DNA of 11,580 bases from Zancudomyces culisetae (lineage: Eukaryota; Kickxellomycota; Harpellomycetes; Harpellales; Legeriomycetaceae): contig LSSK01000274.1 in assembly GCA_001969505.1 (NCBI GenBank), positions 3,460 through 15,039 of the forward strand, given 5' to 3'. Below are positions 1 through 8,121 of this stretch, in pieces. How positions within the stretch are numbered: the first letter of the stretch is position 1; every line of letters begins with the position of its first letter. Under the pieces are notes generated by a model. It was not told the DNA's origin, did not search any database, and saw only the letters and a list, made by a program, of their open reading frames with translations. The position numbers and the translations under genes are program-made.

Positions 1-48
1 AGAAAGGACGCTGAGAAGTATAGAGAAGAACTGATGGCAGAAAGAAAG
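1..48 (+). CDS. 3' end of a coding exon of a gene entering from the left (partial)
   Basis: Frame 1 reads RKDAEKYREELMAERK, a strongly charged, helix-forming stretch, and stops being protein-like exactly at AAG|GTAAGA (positions 46-54), a good splice donor. The other two forward frames hit stops within the 48 bases. The product is not recognisable from 16 residues; a coiled-coil or basic-acidic helical segment is all that can be said. The acceptor is uncertain. One choice is ATAG at 165-168, after a TTTAACT branch-like sequence; it gives 20 more codons ending at TAG 229-231. Another is TGTACAG ending at 356; it gives four codons and TAA at 369-371. Either way the protein ends soon, and an AATAAA follows at 418-423. 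I see the exon and donor directly; the downstream exon is inference. Confidence 0.6.
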
Positions 49-405
49 GTAAGATATAATACTTTGCGCTTATGTATTTATCTGATGATATTATCATATT
101 GTACTAAATCAAGTTACAAGATATTAACTAAAATATTATTATTTTGTTGTATTTAACTATTAAAATAGTATTTGGTCAATCACCAAAATGAAATGACATT
201 TGAGCGTCGATTCTCATTATGTGAACATTAGGACTAATTTCATATTTTAAATTATAAATTTTGAAAAGTTTGATACTTTTCTGGAGATTAGAATTAAATT
301 ATGACCTTCTGTTTGTTACTAGGATTTTATTATATTAAATTCTATATATTGTACAGGGCAGCACACTATAAAAAACTTGAAAATATTTCTAGCAAGCCTA
401 TATCT

Positions 406-594
406 TTAGTAGTAGCTAATAAATGAAAGCTCGTGAAAACTTGGAAATCTTGTTTCTTCTCTCAATGCTTTAATTTGATTCAATGCTATAAAACACCAGT
501 TCATGGGTACATATGAATCCTTAACTCAATGCCCGATGAGTATGAAGTTCCTAGAGGGATGGAGGGGGATTGGTAAAGTTGATACTATGTGGGA
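406..594 (-). pseudogene. Protein-like open patch of unknown family, one internal stop
   Basis: Reading the minus strand from 594, one frame runs 62 codons to TAA at 408-406 with a single TGA (528-526). After that TGA the 39 codons include VPMNWCFIALNQIKALREET and FPSFHELSFISYY, with mixed, non-repetitive composition unlike the surrounding A/T runs. No family is recognised, no start codon context or splice sites can be assigned, and the frame is short enough to be chance. It may be debris of an old gene or a terminal exon. Confidence 0.2.
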
Positions 595-1026
595 TTATTG
601 TTTTTTTTTATAGCTTTACACTCATGCCCACTACGAAATTCAGAAAGCACAATAATCGCAATGTAGGCATTGTAGGTTTTACATTCTTCTTGTAAACATC
701 TAGAATATTTAACGAGATTGGGGAATCATGAACGTTAAAACTTTATTTTTTATCATGAGTTGTAGTGTCAATCATGCACATTTATATTCAATAGATATTG
801 TTATTTGGGATTGTTAAATCATTTATTTGAAAATTTATTGAGTTATCTATTGATGAACCATAGGTAATTATTTTATAAAGCATACCATTAAAAAGTTCTC
901 ATATTATTCAGTTTATTTAGAAGATGACGGTGCTCAACTTGCATAATATGACTTGTTAATTATATTTAGAAATGTCATAATCGGTACTCACGAAAAAAAA
1001 TAAAAATCAAATAAACACCAAATGAC

Positions 1027-1046
1027 GGAAATGGAAATGGAAATGG
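1027..1046. repeat. (GGAAAT)3 hexanucleotide microsatellite
   Basis: Three tandem GGAAAT units plus a trailing GG are visible. It is a small simple repeat with no evident function. Confidence 0.8.
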
Positions 1047-1349
1047 TTATCGATTTTTCGCATACCTAAAATACAATCTTTGAGAGCTGGTGTATTCTTG
1101 TTTACAAAAAGCAAATGGATTTTGAATTGATACATGAACACAGATTATAACTATCCTAGAGTATCACTATGCATGCTAATATATTATACAGCTAAAACTA
1201 AAAAAATTAAAGTTCTGTCTTGCTTGTTAGAGTATCTCAGGGTAACTACAATCTATTTGTTTTTGCCTAGCGAACCTATTAAAGAAATGTACTAAAAATC
1301 AAACAATAAACAAACACTATAGGCATTTTTTGTTTTTTATTACCGTTTT

Positions 1350-1469
1350 CTACTCTCTAATGACCATTCTCTCTGCTCTTGGTGTTTCTGGAATGTGTTT
1401 TTCTAAATACATTTTCCGAACTGCAGATAATTTTGTGTAGCCCAAGAGAGTGTATTCAGTGGATTTTAT
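1350..1469 (-). pseudogene. Exon-like patch, possible terminal exon or relic
   Basis: The minus strand reads 39 codons and TAG (1352-1350) immediately after CACTATAG, a possible splice acceptor (AG at 1471-1470). The text includes YTLLGYTKLSAVRKMYLEK and IPETPRAERMVIRE: charged, varied and protein-like. The LLG-x-T-x-L-S...MYLE pattern faintly resembles the last box of tyrosine recombinases (LGH..L..T..Y), but the key His is Tyr here, so this is only a suggestion. Another minus frame just upstream (1613-1530) has RVWISIGTRLGIILNLAT, which is reminiscent of the fungal_trans domain of zinc-cluster regulators. No intact gene can be assembled. The plus strand of the same bases also has a long open frame, which lowers confidence. 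Confidence 0.25.
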
Positions 1470-1829
1470 CTATAGTGATACAAAATATATACCAGATCTT
1501 GAAGTTCCAATCTATCTTTCCTATCCTAACTATCCATGAATCCAAATAACCCACATGCTTCACTAGTTGCAAGATTTAAAATTATCCCCAGCCTGGTACC
1601 AATGCTGATCCAAACTCTATATTAAAAGGCAAGTTACTTATTTAATTTATTGTAAACCAAAAAAGAAAAGCCGAAAACAATTCAAAAACCACTATTTGAT
1701 TTTAGCTATTTTAAGTGTTGGATGTTTTTTGTATTGTGGATTTGTTAAATAATCATTATTTAAAATACTCGGTTCTTAAAATATATAGAAACTAATACTA
1801 CTAAATAATATCTACTTTAACAAATTATC

Positions 1830-1835
1830 TTTATT
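1830..1835 (-). terminator. Candidate poly(A) signal for the DUF1343 gene
   Basis: TTTATT on the plus strand is AATAAA on the minus strand, about 100 bases past the TAA of the GH171-type gene and the first such hexamer after it. In DNA this AT-rich the hexamer is common, so the call rests on position. Confidence 0.4.
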
Positions 1836-1891
1836 CCTCCAAGAGACCCAAATTCATTGAGCGTTATTGTAATGAAGTTTTTTTTTCATAA

Positions 1892-1913
1892 AAAATGTAA
1901 TCTATTACATTTT
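1892..1913. repeat. Perfect 10-bp inverted repeat just past the DUF1343 stop
   Basis: The sequence is AAAATGTAAT-CT-ATTACATTTT. It starts 21 bases past the stop codon of the minus-strand gene, and on that strand it runs straight into a T-rich stretch. As RNA it could form a weak A-U hairpin in the 3' UTR. The form recalls a bacterial intrinsic terminator but lacks a GC stem. Confidence 0.7.
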
Positions 1914-1933
1914 AAGCTGATAAAATCAAGAGT

Positions 1934-3250
1934 TTAGTACATAAGGTATTTGGATCTGAGTTGAGTAAAGGCAGCAACATCAGCTTGGTATGAACTGACA
2001 ATTGTTGGGTAGCTGGCTCCTTCGTTCAAGAATTTTCTCAGTTTTGTATTTCCTGAGAGTCTGTCAATGGAGTTTGTTGCCAAGATTGTAAAGTTTGCTG
2101 GGAATTGGTTTCTGATGGTTGAAAGTGTTGCGATTGCAGCAGTAATTGGGCGATAGGTTCTGCGGTCACTAACATAAAGCTGCAATCCACCACATTCAAC
2201 TCCAGAGAACTTAGAGAATGATGGTGTAAAGTAGAATGGTCTGAATATGACTCCTGGAAGTTTGTATGAGTTGAGTGTCTTTACCAATGTGTCAAGTGCA
2301 AGATCTTTCATGAATGGTGCTCCGACAGTTTCAAATGGCCTGGTTGTTCCACGACCTTCGCTCAAGTTGGTTCCTTCAAAGAGTGATTGACCTGGGTATA
2401 CCGTGGCTGTTGATGGTGTTGGCATATTTGGTGATGGTATGATCCATGGGAGACCGGTTTGATCAAAGTACATGCTACGTTCCCATCCTGTCATTTTGAT
2501 GACTTGGAGATCAATCTTCTTGACTGCTGTGTTGTTGAGCTGTACTTCATTTGGCAAGAATTCCTCGTTAAACAATGTTGCAAGTTCACCAACAGTCATG
2601 CCGTGTTGTTGAGCGATTTCGCGTCTTCCGATAAATGAGGCGTTTTGAAGTTGGAGAGTGGCTCCATCAACAACCAATCCTCCGACTGGGTTTGGTCTGT
2701 CGAGAACTATAAACTTCTTTTTGGCAAGGGCAGCGCCGACCATTGCATCATACATAGTCCAGATGTATGTGTAGAATCGAGCTCCGACATCCTGGATATC
2801 AAAAACCAAAGTGTCAGCTTCCATTTTGTTGAATGCGTTAGCCCATTGCGAGCCATTGGTAAATGCATATCCGTCATATACTGTAAGGTTAGTAATGACA
2901 TCACGGTATGTGGCTGCTCCGAGTGATTCTCCTGCTTGAGCTGCTCCACGGAATCCGTGCTCTGGTCCGACGACACCAACAATTTTCAACTTATTTTCTG
3001 CAACGAGATAGTCTACCTCATGCACCAAATCTCTATTTACTGCTGTTGGATTTGTGATGAAACCATAGTTTGATTTGAAGTCAAAGTCAGGAGATTTCAT
3101 CATTTCAAGCCAGTTTTCAAATCCAGTTTTAACATTTCCTACTGGGCTTCCTGTGTCTGGGCAGTGGGTGTTGTCCACGGGGTAGCGTGGCTTGCATTTT
3201 GCTGCAGCGGTTACAGACGCCAAAAGTGATACTATTGTCGTAAACTTCAT
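1934..3250 (-). CDS. Secreted DUF1343 / NamZ-type exo-beta-N-acetylmuramidase (GH171)
   Basis: The 438-residue protein matches DUF1343 over its whole length. Bacterial members (NamZ/YbbC) remove MurNAc from the non-reducing end of peptidoglycan fragments. Motifs in order: FITNPTAVNRD (64-74), PEHGFRG (96-102), DIQDVGARFYTYIWTM (151-166), DRPNPVGG (184-191), HGMTVGELA (216-224), PWIIPSPNMPT (268-278), SLFEGTNLSEGRGTTRPFE (289-307) and GGLQLYVSDR (354-363). The Glu of PEHGFRG is a reasonable catalytic candidate by conservation, not proof. Residues 1-17 form a signal peptide (hydrophobic core IVSLLASVTAAA). Six N-x-S/T sequons (121, 132, 203, 239, 295, 386) fit passage through the ER. The frame stays open to an ATG at 3367, but the TATA box lies inside that extension and the signal peptide begins at the ATG at 3250, so I chose 3250. 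There is no intron. The gene is visibly richer in G and C than its surroundings and favours C-ending codons. Likely role: digesting bacterial wall debris outside the cell. Confidence 0.9.
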   Translation of the reverse strand: MKFTTIVSLLASVTAAAKCKPRYPVDNTHCPDTGSPVGNVKTGFENWLEMMKSPDFDFKSNYGFITNPTAVNRDLVHEVDYLVAENKLKIVGVVGPEHGFRGAAQAGESLGAATYRDVITNLTVYDGYAFTNGSQWANAFNKMEADTLVFDIQDVGARFYTYIWTMYDAMVGAALAKKKFIVLDRPNPVGGLVVDGATLQLQNASFIGRREIAQQHGMTVGELATLFNEEFLPNEVQLNNTAVKKIDLQVIKMTGWERSMYFDQTGLPWIIPSPNMPTPSTATVYPGQSLFEGTNLSEGRGTTRPFETVGAPFMKDLALDTLVKTLNSYKLPGVIFRPFYFTPSFSKFSGVECGGLQLYVSDRRTYRPITAAIATLSTIRNQFPANFTILATNSIDRLSGNTKLRKFLNEGASYPTIVSSYQADVAAFTQLRSKYLMY

Positions 3251-3335
3251 TTTTGCTTTGTTTTTATTAATAAAACGGTTTAAAGGGGTAGTGACGAGAG
3301 TTTCTTGTTTTGAACTTGCCTTCAACACCTTGCAG

Positions 3336-3343
3336 TTTATATA
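3336..3343 (-). promoter_or_regulatory. TATA box of the DUF1343 gene
   Basis: The minus strand reads AAGTATATAAACTGC, a full TATATAAA, starting 93 bases before the A of the ATG at 3250. This predicts a transcript start near 3310 and a short leader. It decides the start codon, because the longer frame would begin upstream of the box. Confidence 0.75.
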
Positions 3344-3431
3344 CTTTTTTAAAAAAAATGAAATCACTGTACTTTGCTATTGTTTTTTTTTGAACTTTAA
3401 TATTAATTTCGGCGATTGCGGGTCATTTCAT

Positions 3432-3453
3432 CGGAGCTGTTAAACAACCTCCG
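3432..3453. promoter_or_regulatory. CGGAG...CTCCG dyad upstream of the DUF1343 promoter
   Basis: Arms CGGAG (3432-3436) and CTCCG (3449-3453) flank a further GTT/AAC pair (39-41 and 46-48). The dyad lies about 90 bp upstream of the TATA box in a locally GC-richer patch. Inverted CGG/CCG triplets are the classic half sites of fungal Zn2Cys6 regulators, so this is a candidate upstream activating site. The 16-base gap between triplets is longer than in most described sites. Confidence 0.4.
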
Positions 3454-5355
3454 GCAAAAACCAAAGACCCGGCTAATTCATAGCTATAAAGTGCTAATTT
3501 TGCGGTTCACATCACAATGTTGATTATTTAATAATTATTTTATTATTGCTCTGTTTGGAGAAAATCGATTAAATTGCGACATTTATCTATGCCCTGCTAG
3601 AAAATCGGACATGAATTTCCATGATAGACTAGCTTATTTTACTCGATGAAGTTACTAGATAAATATCACGTAAAACTATATGACAAGAAACTGGTTGACA
3701 GGTTATAAATCGAAATAGATAGTTTGGCTTGAGTTTTGAAAACTGACAAACTACGCGTAATTGATGTTTATAAAATAAAATGTTTCAGATACTAGATGAA
3801 TGTGACAATAGACTTTGTATTAATTTCGGTTTGATTTTTAGCAAGCTAACGATTATGGAGTGTTGTGGAAAGGATGGATGTTACAGTTTAAGTGAGGATA
3901 TTAATATATTCGTAGTTAGTTGTTGAGGAAAATCGTCTTGGTAAATGCAGTGAATATTTTGGTCGTTTTAGCGAATAAAAATTAATATTTATTATATCAA
4001 TTAACAAATGATTTTGATTAGAAGCATAGTAGATATACACAACTCTATATCCAGTTGGTGAATGAGTTTATGTACTTTTGCTTTTTTTGGTAATTATTAG
4101 TATAATATCAATTTTATGTTTGGTTTTATAGTTGTATTGATTATAATTCTCAACAATTTGCTATTTCATTTGCTAATTAATGTTACACCAGAACTTTGAA
4201 TTGTTTATGATTATAAAATTCAATGTAGTATAGAAAAAGTCGGGATATTATGAACATAAAATCGGATAATATACATCGATTCAGATGCTAAGAATAACTA
4301 TAAAATAGCACCTGTACTTATCGCAAAAAAGCTGAGCAAGCAACACTAATGAATATTCTGTATATCTTTAATACGAATATACAATGTTTACCTTGTGTTC
4401 TGGTGCAATTTCTGAACAACAATGAATTAACATATTTTCAAGAATTATCTTGAAATTCAGTAGCTGTATTTCTAAATCAACCATCGTTTAGAGTTTAAAG
4501 ACTAGTATTATATCACAAGTATAATGATATCTTTTCATTGTAAACATATTTAATTTCTAAATTGCACAAAATACTCAACCCCTTTCCGTTTCCCCCGCTT
4601 TACTAGAAAAGACCAATAGCGAAATGAGTAGCTGTAAAGTCATTTATTTTTCAATTGATTAACGTCTAAATTTTATAATTGTAACACCATGATATTATCC
4701 GAACAAATCTTCTGGTACCTGGTTATAGCGTAAAAAAACGCATCAAATTACTAGCTCATTGCTAAACATAGTTGCACTAAAAATCAGAATTAATCACAAA
4801 AAAAGTTTATATTAAAAAATCAAACGAAGGAGACTTGAAAGAAGCAATATATGTAGTCATCAATGCTCTTTAAATTCAAAAACGTAAGCACTGCAGAAAA
4901 AATACCCTTTTAGCTTTCTTGTACTGTATTGAGTTTATTTAACATCTATTTTTATTAATACTATAAATTAAACTCCGTTTATAACCTTTTGCCATAGTTT
5001 GATTAGTCACAGTTTTGTTTCATCGGGTGATTCTGTGGTCAATCCAATTGAAAATATTAAAAATAACAATATAACCTATTATTATAATTACAAACAAACG
5101 TCTTTATTTACTGCAAAATTCTAGTGACATTATCAGTTGTTGCAATAAAAATCGAGGTTTTTTAAATCCTCCCCACTCTTTATCATTTATTTATTTCAAA
5201 AATCGAATTTTGAAAATTTGACAAAATTTAATGGTAGTTATAATCCTAAATGTACTAAACGCTAGCATATACTGATTGTTTATTTGTATTTTTTGTGGTT
5301 ATTAGATAAGCAGAACTAAAACTACAATAACTATCACACATAATATCTACTTTAC
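3454..5355. other. AT-rich spacer, no gene seen
   Basis: The DNA is A/T-dominated, with no open frame above about 45 codons in a convincing context. One plus frame (3524-3646, 41 codons, containing FGENRLNCDIYLCPARKSD) is protein-like but has no start or splice context. A C-rich tract lies at 4576-4606 and a small hairpin at 5194-5215. I see no tRNA or other RNA gene. Confidence 0.6.
5194..5215. repeat. 8-bp inverted repeat with 6-base loop
   Basis: TTTCAAAA-ATCGAA-TTTTGAAA is a perfect small hairpin in the spacer. It is A/T-rich and may be chance. Confidence 0.6.
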
Positions 5356-5488
5356 CGGTTTCTACCTCCCCTATAGGTAGTGAATCCCCACAGGGCGTTG
5401 GTTCAGAAATAACAATCCGATTAATTTGATGCTTTTTATTCTGATCATACATCTGGAGCATTTGTTTTGCATTTGCATTTGAACACAT
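5356..5488 (-). pseudogene. Isolated exon-like island, possible remnant of a DUF1343 paralogue
   Basis: This is a GC-richer island in very AT-rich DNA. On the minus strand it is preceded by GTTTTTGCAG, a good acceptor ending at 5490, and followed by ACCG|GTAAAG, a possible donor at 5355. The frame starts with an ATG at 5488 and ends with TPCGDSLPIGEVETG. The part C-x-D-S-L-P-I-G-x-V-x-T-G aligns, with one gap, to residues 30-43 of the neighbouring GH171-type protein (C-P-D-T-G-S-P-V-G-x-V-x-T-G), which is on the same strand about 2.2 kb away. Nothing resembling the rest of that enzyme follows, so it would be a broken copy. It could instead be an unrelated exon, and the resemblance is short. 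Confidence 0.3.
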
Positions 5489-5489
5489 T

Positions 5490-6940
5490 CTGCAAAAACA
5501 GCTCTATTACTTTGGTGAATTTTTTTATGCAGATTCCAGGTATTTTAGCATCATTGCTGAAACCAAATCTGTAAGTTATAGTGATTTCAATATATCAGTT
5601 CTACTTTTTTTAGATTATTCATGTCTTTCAAATAATTTCTAATCTGGATAATATTACTCTTTTAGACTAAGATATTAAGAATTCTATATTCCTCAAACTA
5701 TTATGGGTTTTCATGGTTCTAATAAAAAAATTTGTTTTTTTTGATTATTCTAATCAGTGATAATTATTGTTTAAAAGACTCAAACTATCAAAAAGCTCAA
5801 TAAACATTTTTGCTAATTCCAAAGTTTCTGCTAATATACACAAGAATACCCTAACTTGTATTACAAGATAGATTAAAGTTAGTAACCTAGCTTAAAATTG
5901 ATTATGGCTAATCAACTTTTAAGAAAAAGGGAATTATAACTTTCAGAGTAGTTAAAACGATGTCTAATTGAGTACTTCATTTAAAATAATTCCTGATTAT
6001 TTTTAGAAATAACGTTATAGTGTTTAATTAACGTGCATAGTAAGGAAAACGTTGGGAATAATTTGTTAACATCGTGAGGCAACTGTAATCTAATTTCTAG
6101 AGTAATATGAGGTATATTTCAATTTCCATCTAGTAAGCAAAGAATCGTAAACTTTTCCAAACAAAAAACTATTAAAAGTAATATTACAATAATATTGGTT
6201 TTAACTTGTAAAAAATAAATACACACACCATAGGTTGTTTACGGAACGTCTAAACGATATGGTTTTATTTTTTTTGTTAAATATGCACTATTCTCAAGTT
6301 ATAAAACATTTGGAAACTCACAATAGGAATAATTAATTGAAACGGGAAACCGCTATTTAAAACATAAAACCATTTTCTCATTAAAGCAAACAACTAAAAT
6401 AATGATTTCCGGAATGAACGACGGTTTAATAAAAACAAGTCATAAAAAAACAATACTTTTTAACCAGCTGAAAAAATATGGTACGATTAAATTATAACAT
6501 TAAAGTGAATACTAGGACTTTTTGAGCAAATAATATGTTCAGTTGCCTTTAAGTGTGGGGAATGGGTTAATTGAAAATTTGTAATAATGATACTATTGTT
6601 AGTTTTGTTTTCCCTTTTTTCCAGGAAAGTAGGAAAGCAACTTTATTGCTTAAAAATATAATTGATAAGTGGATTTACACAAAACACTACATCCAAAGAT
6701 TGGTATACGTAATCTGAGCTCAAAAAAGTTAAAAATTCAAAGTAAAATTTGAATATTCATAGCTACATATTTTTAATACCATCGTATTCCAAATATCTTT
6801 ATTGAAGAATAATAATTCTTTCTTTCTTTTAAATTTTTCACAATCTAGCTGATTCGATTAGAATATAATTATTCGCTTTATAACCTAGTCAGTTTTAAAA
6901 AGCTTCAAGAAAAATACTCCAGAATAAATCAGCTAGAGGC
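5490..6940. other. AT-rich spacer, no gene seen
   Basis: This is dense A/T sequence with frequent stops in all frames. It ends in the promoter region of the receptor gene. I found no RNA gene, long repeat or convincing exon. Confidence 0.6.
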
Positions 6941-6941
6941 C

Positions 6942-6949
6942 TATAAAAA
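6942..6949 (+). promoter_or_regulatory. TATA box of the 7TM receptor gene
   Basis: TATAAAAA stands 106 bases before the receptor ATG, a spacing like that of the other two TATA boxes in the window. A start of transcription near 6975 would leave a leader of about 70 bases containing a five-codon upstream frame (ATG 6984 to TGA 6999-7001). Confidence 0.55.
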
Positions 6950-7047
6950 AGAATATATCGAATGAGTCGGCATTAGTAAATATTATGTTCATTAAGCTTT
7001 GAATAACTTTGTCAAAAAAAATAAAATAGAGGAAAAAGAATACAGGA

Positions 7048-8121
7048 ATGGCCACCCATAAATATCCCACAGCAATAATATTTGAATTTATCATCATTAC
7101 AATTGTCATAGTCACAGGCTCATTCACTGTTTTTTGGTATTTCTTCCTTCTACTAGTCGATGGAAAAGCAGTCAACAGAGTGATTATCAGGCAGATAGTA
7201 ATCATACAAGCTTCTGGTATTATTTGGCTTACTGCACATCTTCTGCTCTTGATAAATGACGGGTATTCAGATTTCTGCAAATCTATAACTATAGTTCTTC
7301 AGTATTTTGTGATGTTTTACGTTGTTGTAGGCGTAGAACTTACATTTCATTTGGTACTAATACTCAGGTTTCATCGGAAGAATTTACAGCGGTACGAGAT
7401 GTGGTATTACATTTTTGCAGCAGCTATATCCGTATTATCTCTTGTACAGTTTTTTCTTGGAGATGAAGAAGATCAAACTGAGTTAAAAAGATGTGGCTAT
7501 CTTTTTTTGGGTGATACAAAATTTCAAAAAGTCATAATATCATTCTATACGATATGTGGTCTAAGCACCATCATAATGCTAGTTCTTTTGATAATGCTTT
7601 TTCGCGGGATAGCGGAGCACCGCGAACCATCCCATAAAAAATACAAGAGTCAAGCTGGTTTTCGAAAACGTATTAAAAATATAAACAAAAAATATAACAA
7701 CACATTACTAAGAAAAACGTTCATGAGGCTATTGTGGTTTCCAATCCTTCCTATATTTGTTCTAGTTTCTATTTTAATCAATATAGCAGTGGAGGCAAGT
7801 GGTCAACCGGTTCCATCGTTGGCGTACAGGATTCAGGAAGCAGTGGCGGCTTTAGGTGAGTTGGGTGTTACTTATTTATTTTTTGGGGATCCAATTATAA
7901 AGAGAACATTACTGGATGATAGAGAGCTTCATAATCTAAAAGCGCATTTATCGAGGATAACGCGTAGAAAGAAAAAAAATGAAAATCATCGTGAGCTAGG
8001 AAATAACACAAGCGATTACGAGAGTGATGGAGGGTTTGAATCTAGTGCAAGTTATGAATGTAATAATGAATTAGCACTTTGCGTAGTTGTTGAAAGTAGT
8101 AGGGAATCACAAAATATATGA
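7048..8121 (+). CDS. Seven-transmembrane receptor, probable G-protein coupled receptor
   Basis: The protein has 357 residues and no intron. Seven hydrophobic segments lie near residues 10-37, 47-69, 80-107, 118-136, 160-185, 226-249 and 260-282. Cys77 at the outer end of TM3 and Cys149 in the second outer loop are placed like the conserved disulfide of G-protein coupled receptors. The third inner loop (186-225) is long and very basic (HKKYK, FRKRIKNINKKYNN). TM7 ends YLFFGDPIIKR, and a 75-residue tail is basic and then Ser/Asp/Glu-rich, as expected for phosphorylation-controlled tails. The layout resembles class E cAMP-receptor-like or Git3-like fungal receptors, but no subfamily signature is certain and the ligand is unknown. 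The start is secure: an in-frame TAG lies at 7027-7029 and TM1 begins nine residues in. Base composition is more AT-rich than the DUF1343 gene. Confidence 0.8.
   Translation: MATHKYPTAIIFEFIIITIVIVTGSFTVFWYFFLLLVDGKAVNRVIIRQIVIIQASGIIWLTAHLLLLINDGYSDFCKSITIVLQYFVMFYVVVGVELTFHLVLILRFHRKNLQRYEMWYYIFAAAISVLSLVQFFLGDEEDQTELKRCGYLFLGDTKFQKVIISFYTICGLSTIIMLVLLIMLFRGIAEHREPSHKKYKSQAGFRKRIKNINKKYNNTLLRKTFMRLLWFPILPIFVLVSILINIAVEASGQPVPSLAYRIQEAVAALGELGVTYLFFGDPIIKRTLLDDRELHNLKAHLSRITRRKKKNENHRELGNNTSDYESDGGFESSASYECNNELALCVVVESSRESQNI

Larger units (their letters stand above)
49..1349. other. AT-rich stretch without an intact gene
   Basis: The first part is probably the last intron and 3' UTR of the left-hand gene, with an AATAAA at 418-423. 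The rest holds no frame longer than about 65 codons. It contains a short hexanucleotide repeat at 1027-1046 and protein-like patches on the minus strand at 406-594 and about 590-715, described separately. I see no RNA gene. Confidence 0.6.

Noticed and set aside
82-87. TGATGA as a C box of an intronic C/D snoRNA
   Set aside because: No CTGA D box follows at a suitable distance and there is no terminal stem.
1246-1746. Plus-strand frame with only four stops, including a 64-codon hydrophobic run
   Set aside because: It looks membrane-like but is antisense to a more protein-like, charged minus-strand reading, and the stop count is not extreme once all frames are considered.
2645-2982. Open frames of 91-93 codons on both strands within the hydrolase gene
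   Set aside because: They lie wholly inside the DUF1343 coding region in other frames, have no family resemblance, and are explained by its codon structure.
3192-3443. 83-codon plus-strand frame
   Set aside because: It runs antisense across the hydrolase signal peptide and promoter, with A/T-driven hydrophobic text and no promoter of its own.
6933-7280. 115-codon minus-strand frame
   Set aside because: It is antisense to the receptor start and TM1-TM3; its hydrophobic runs mirror the receptor sequence.
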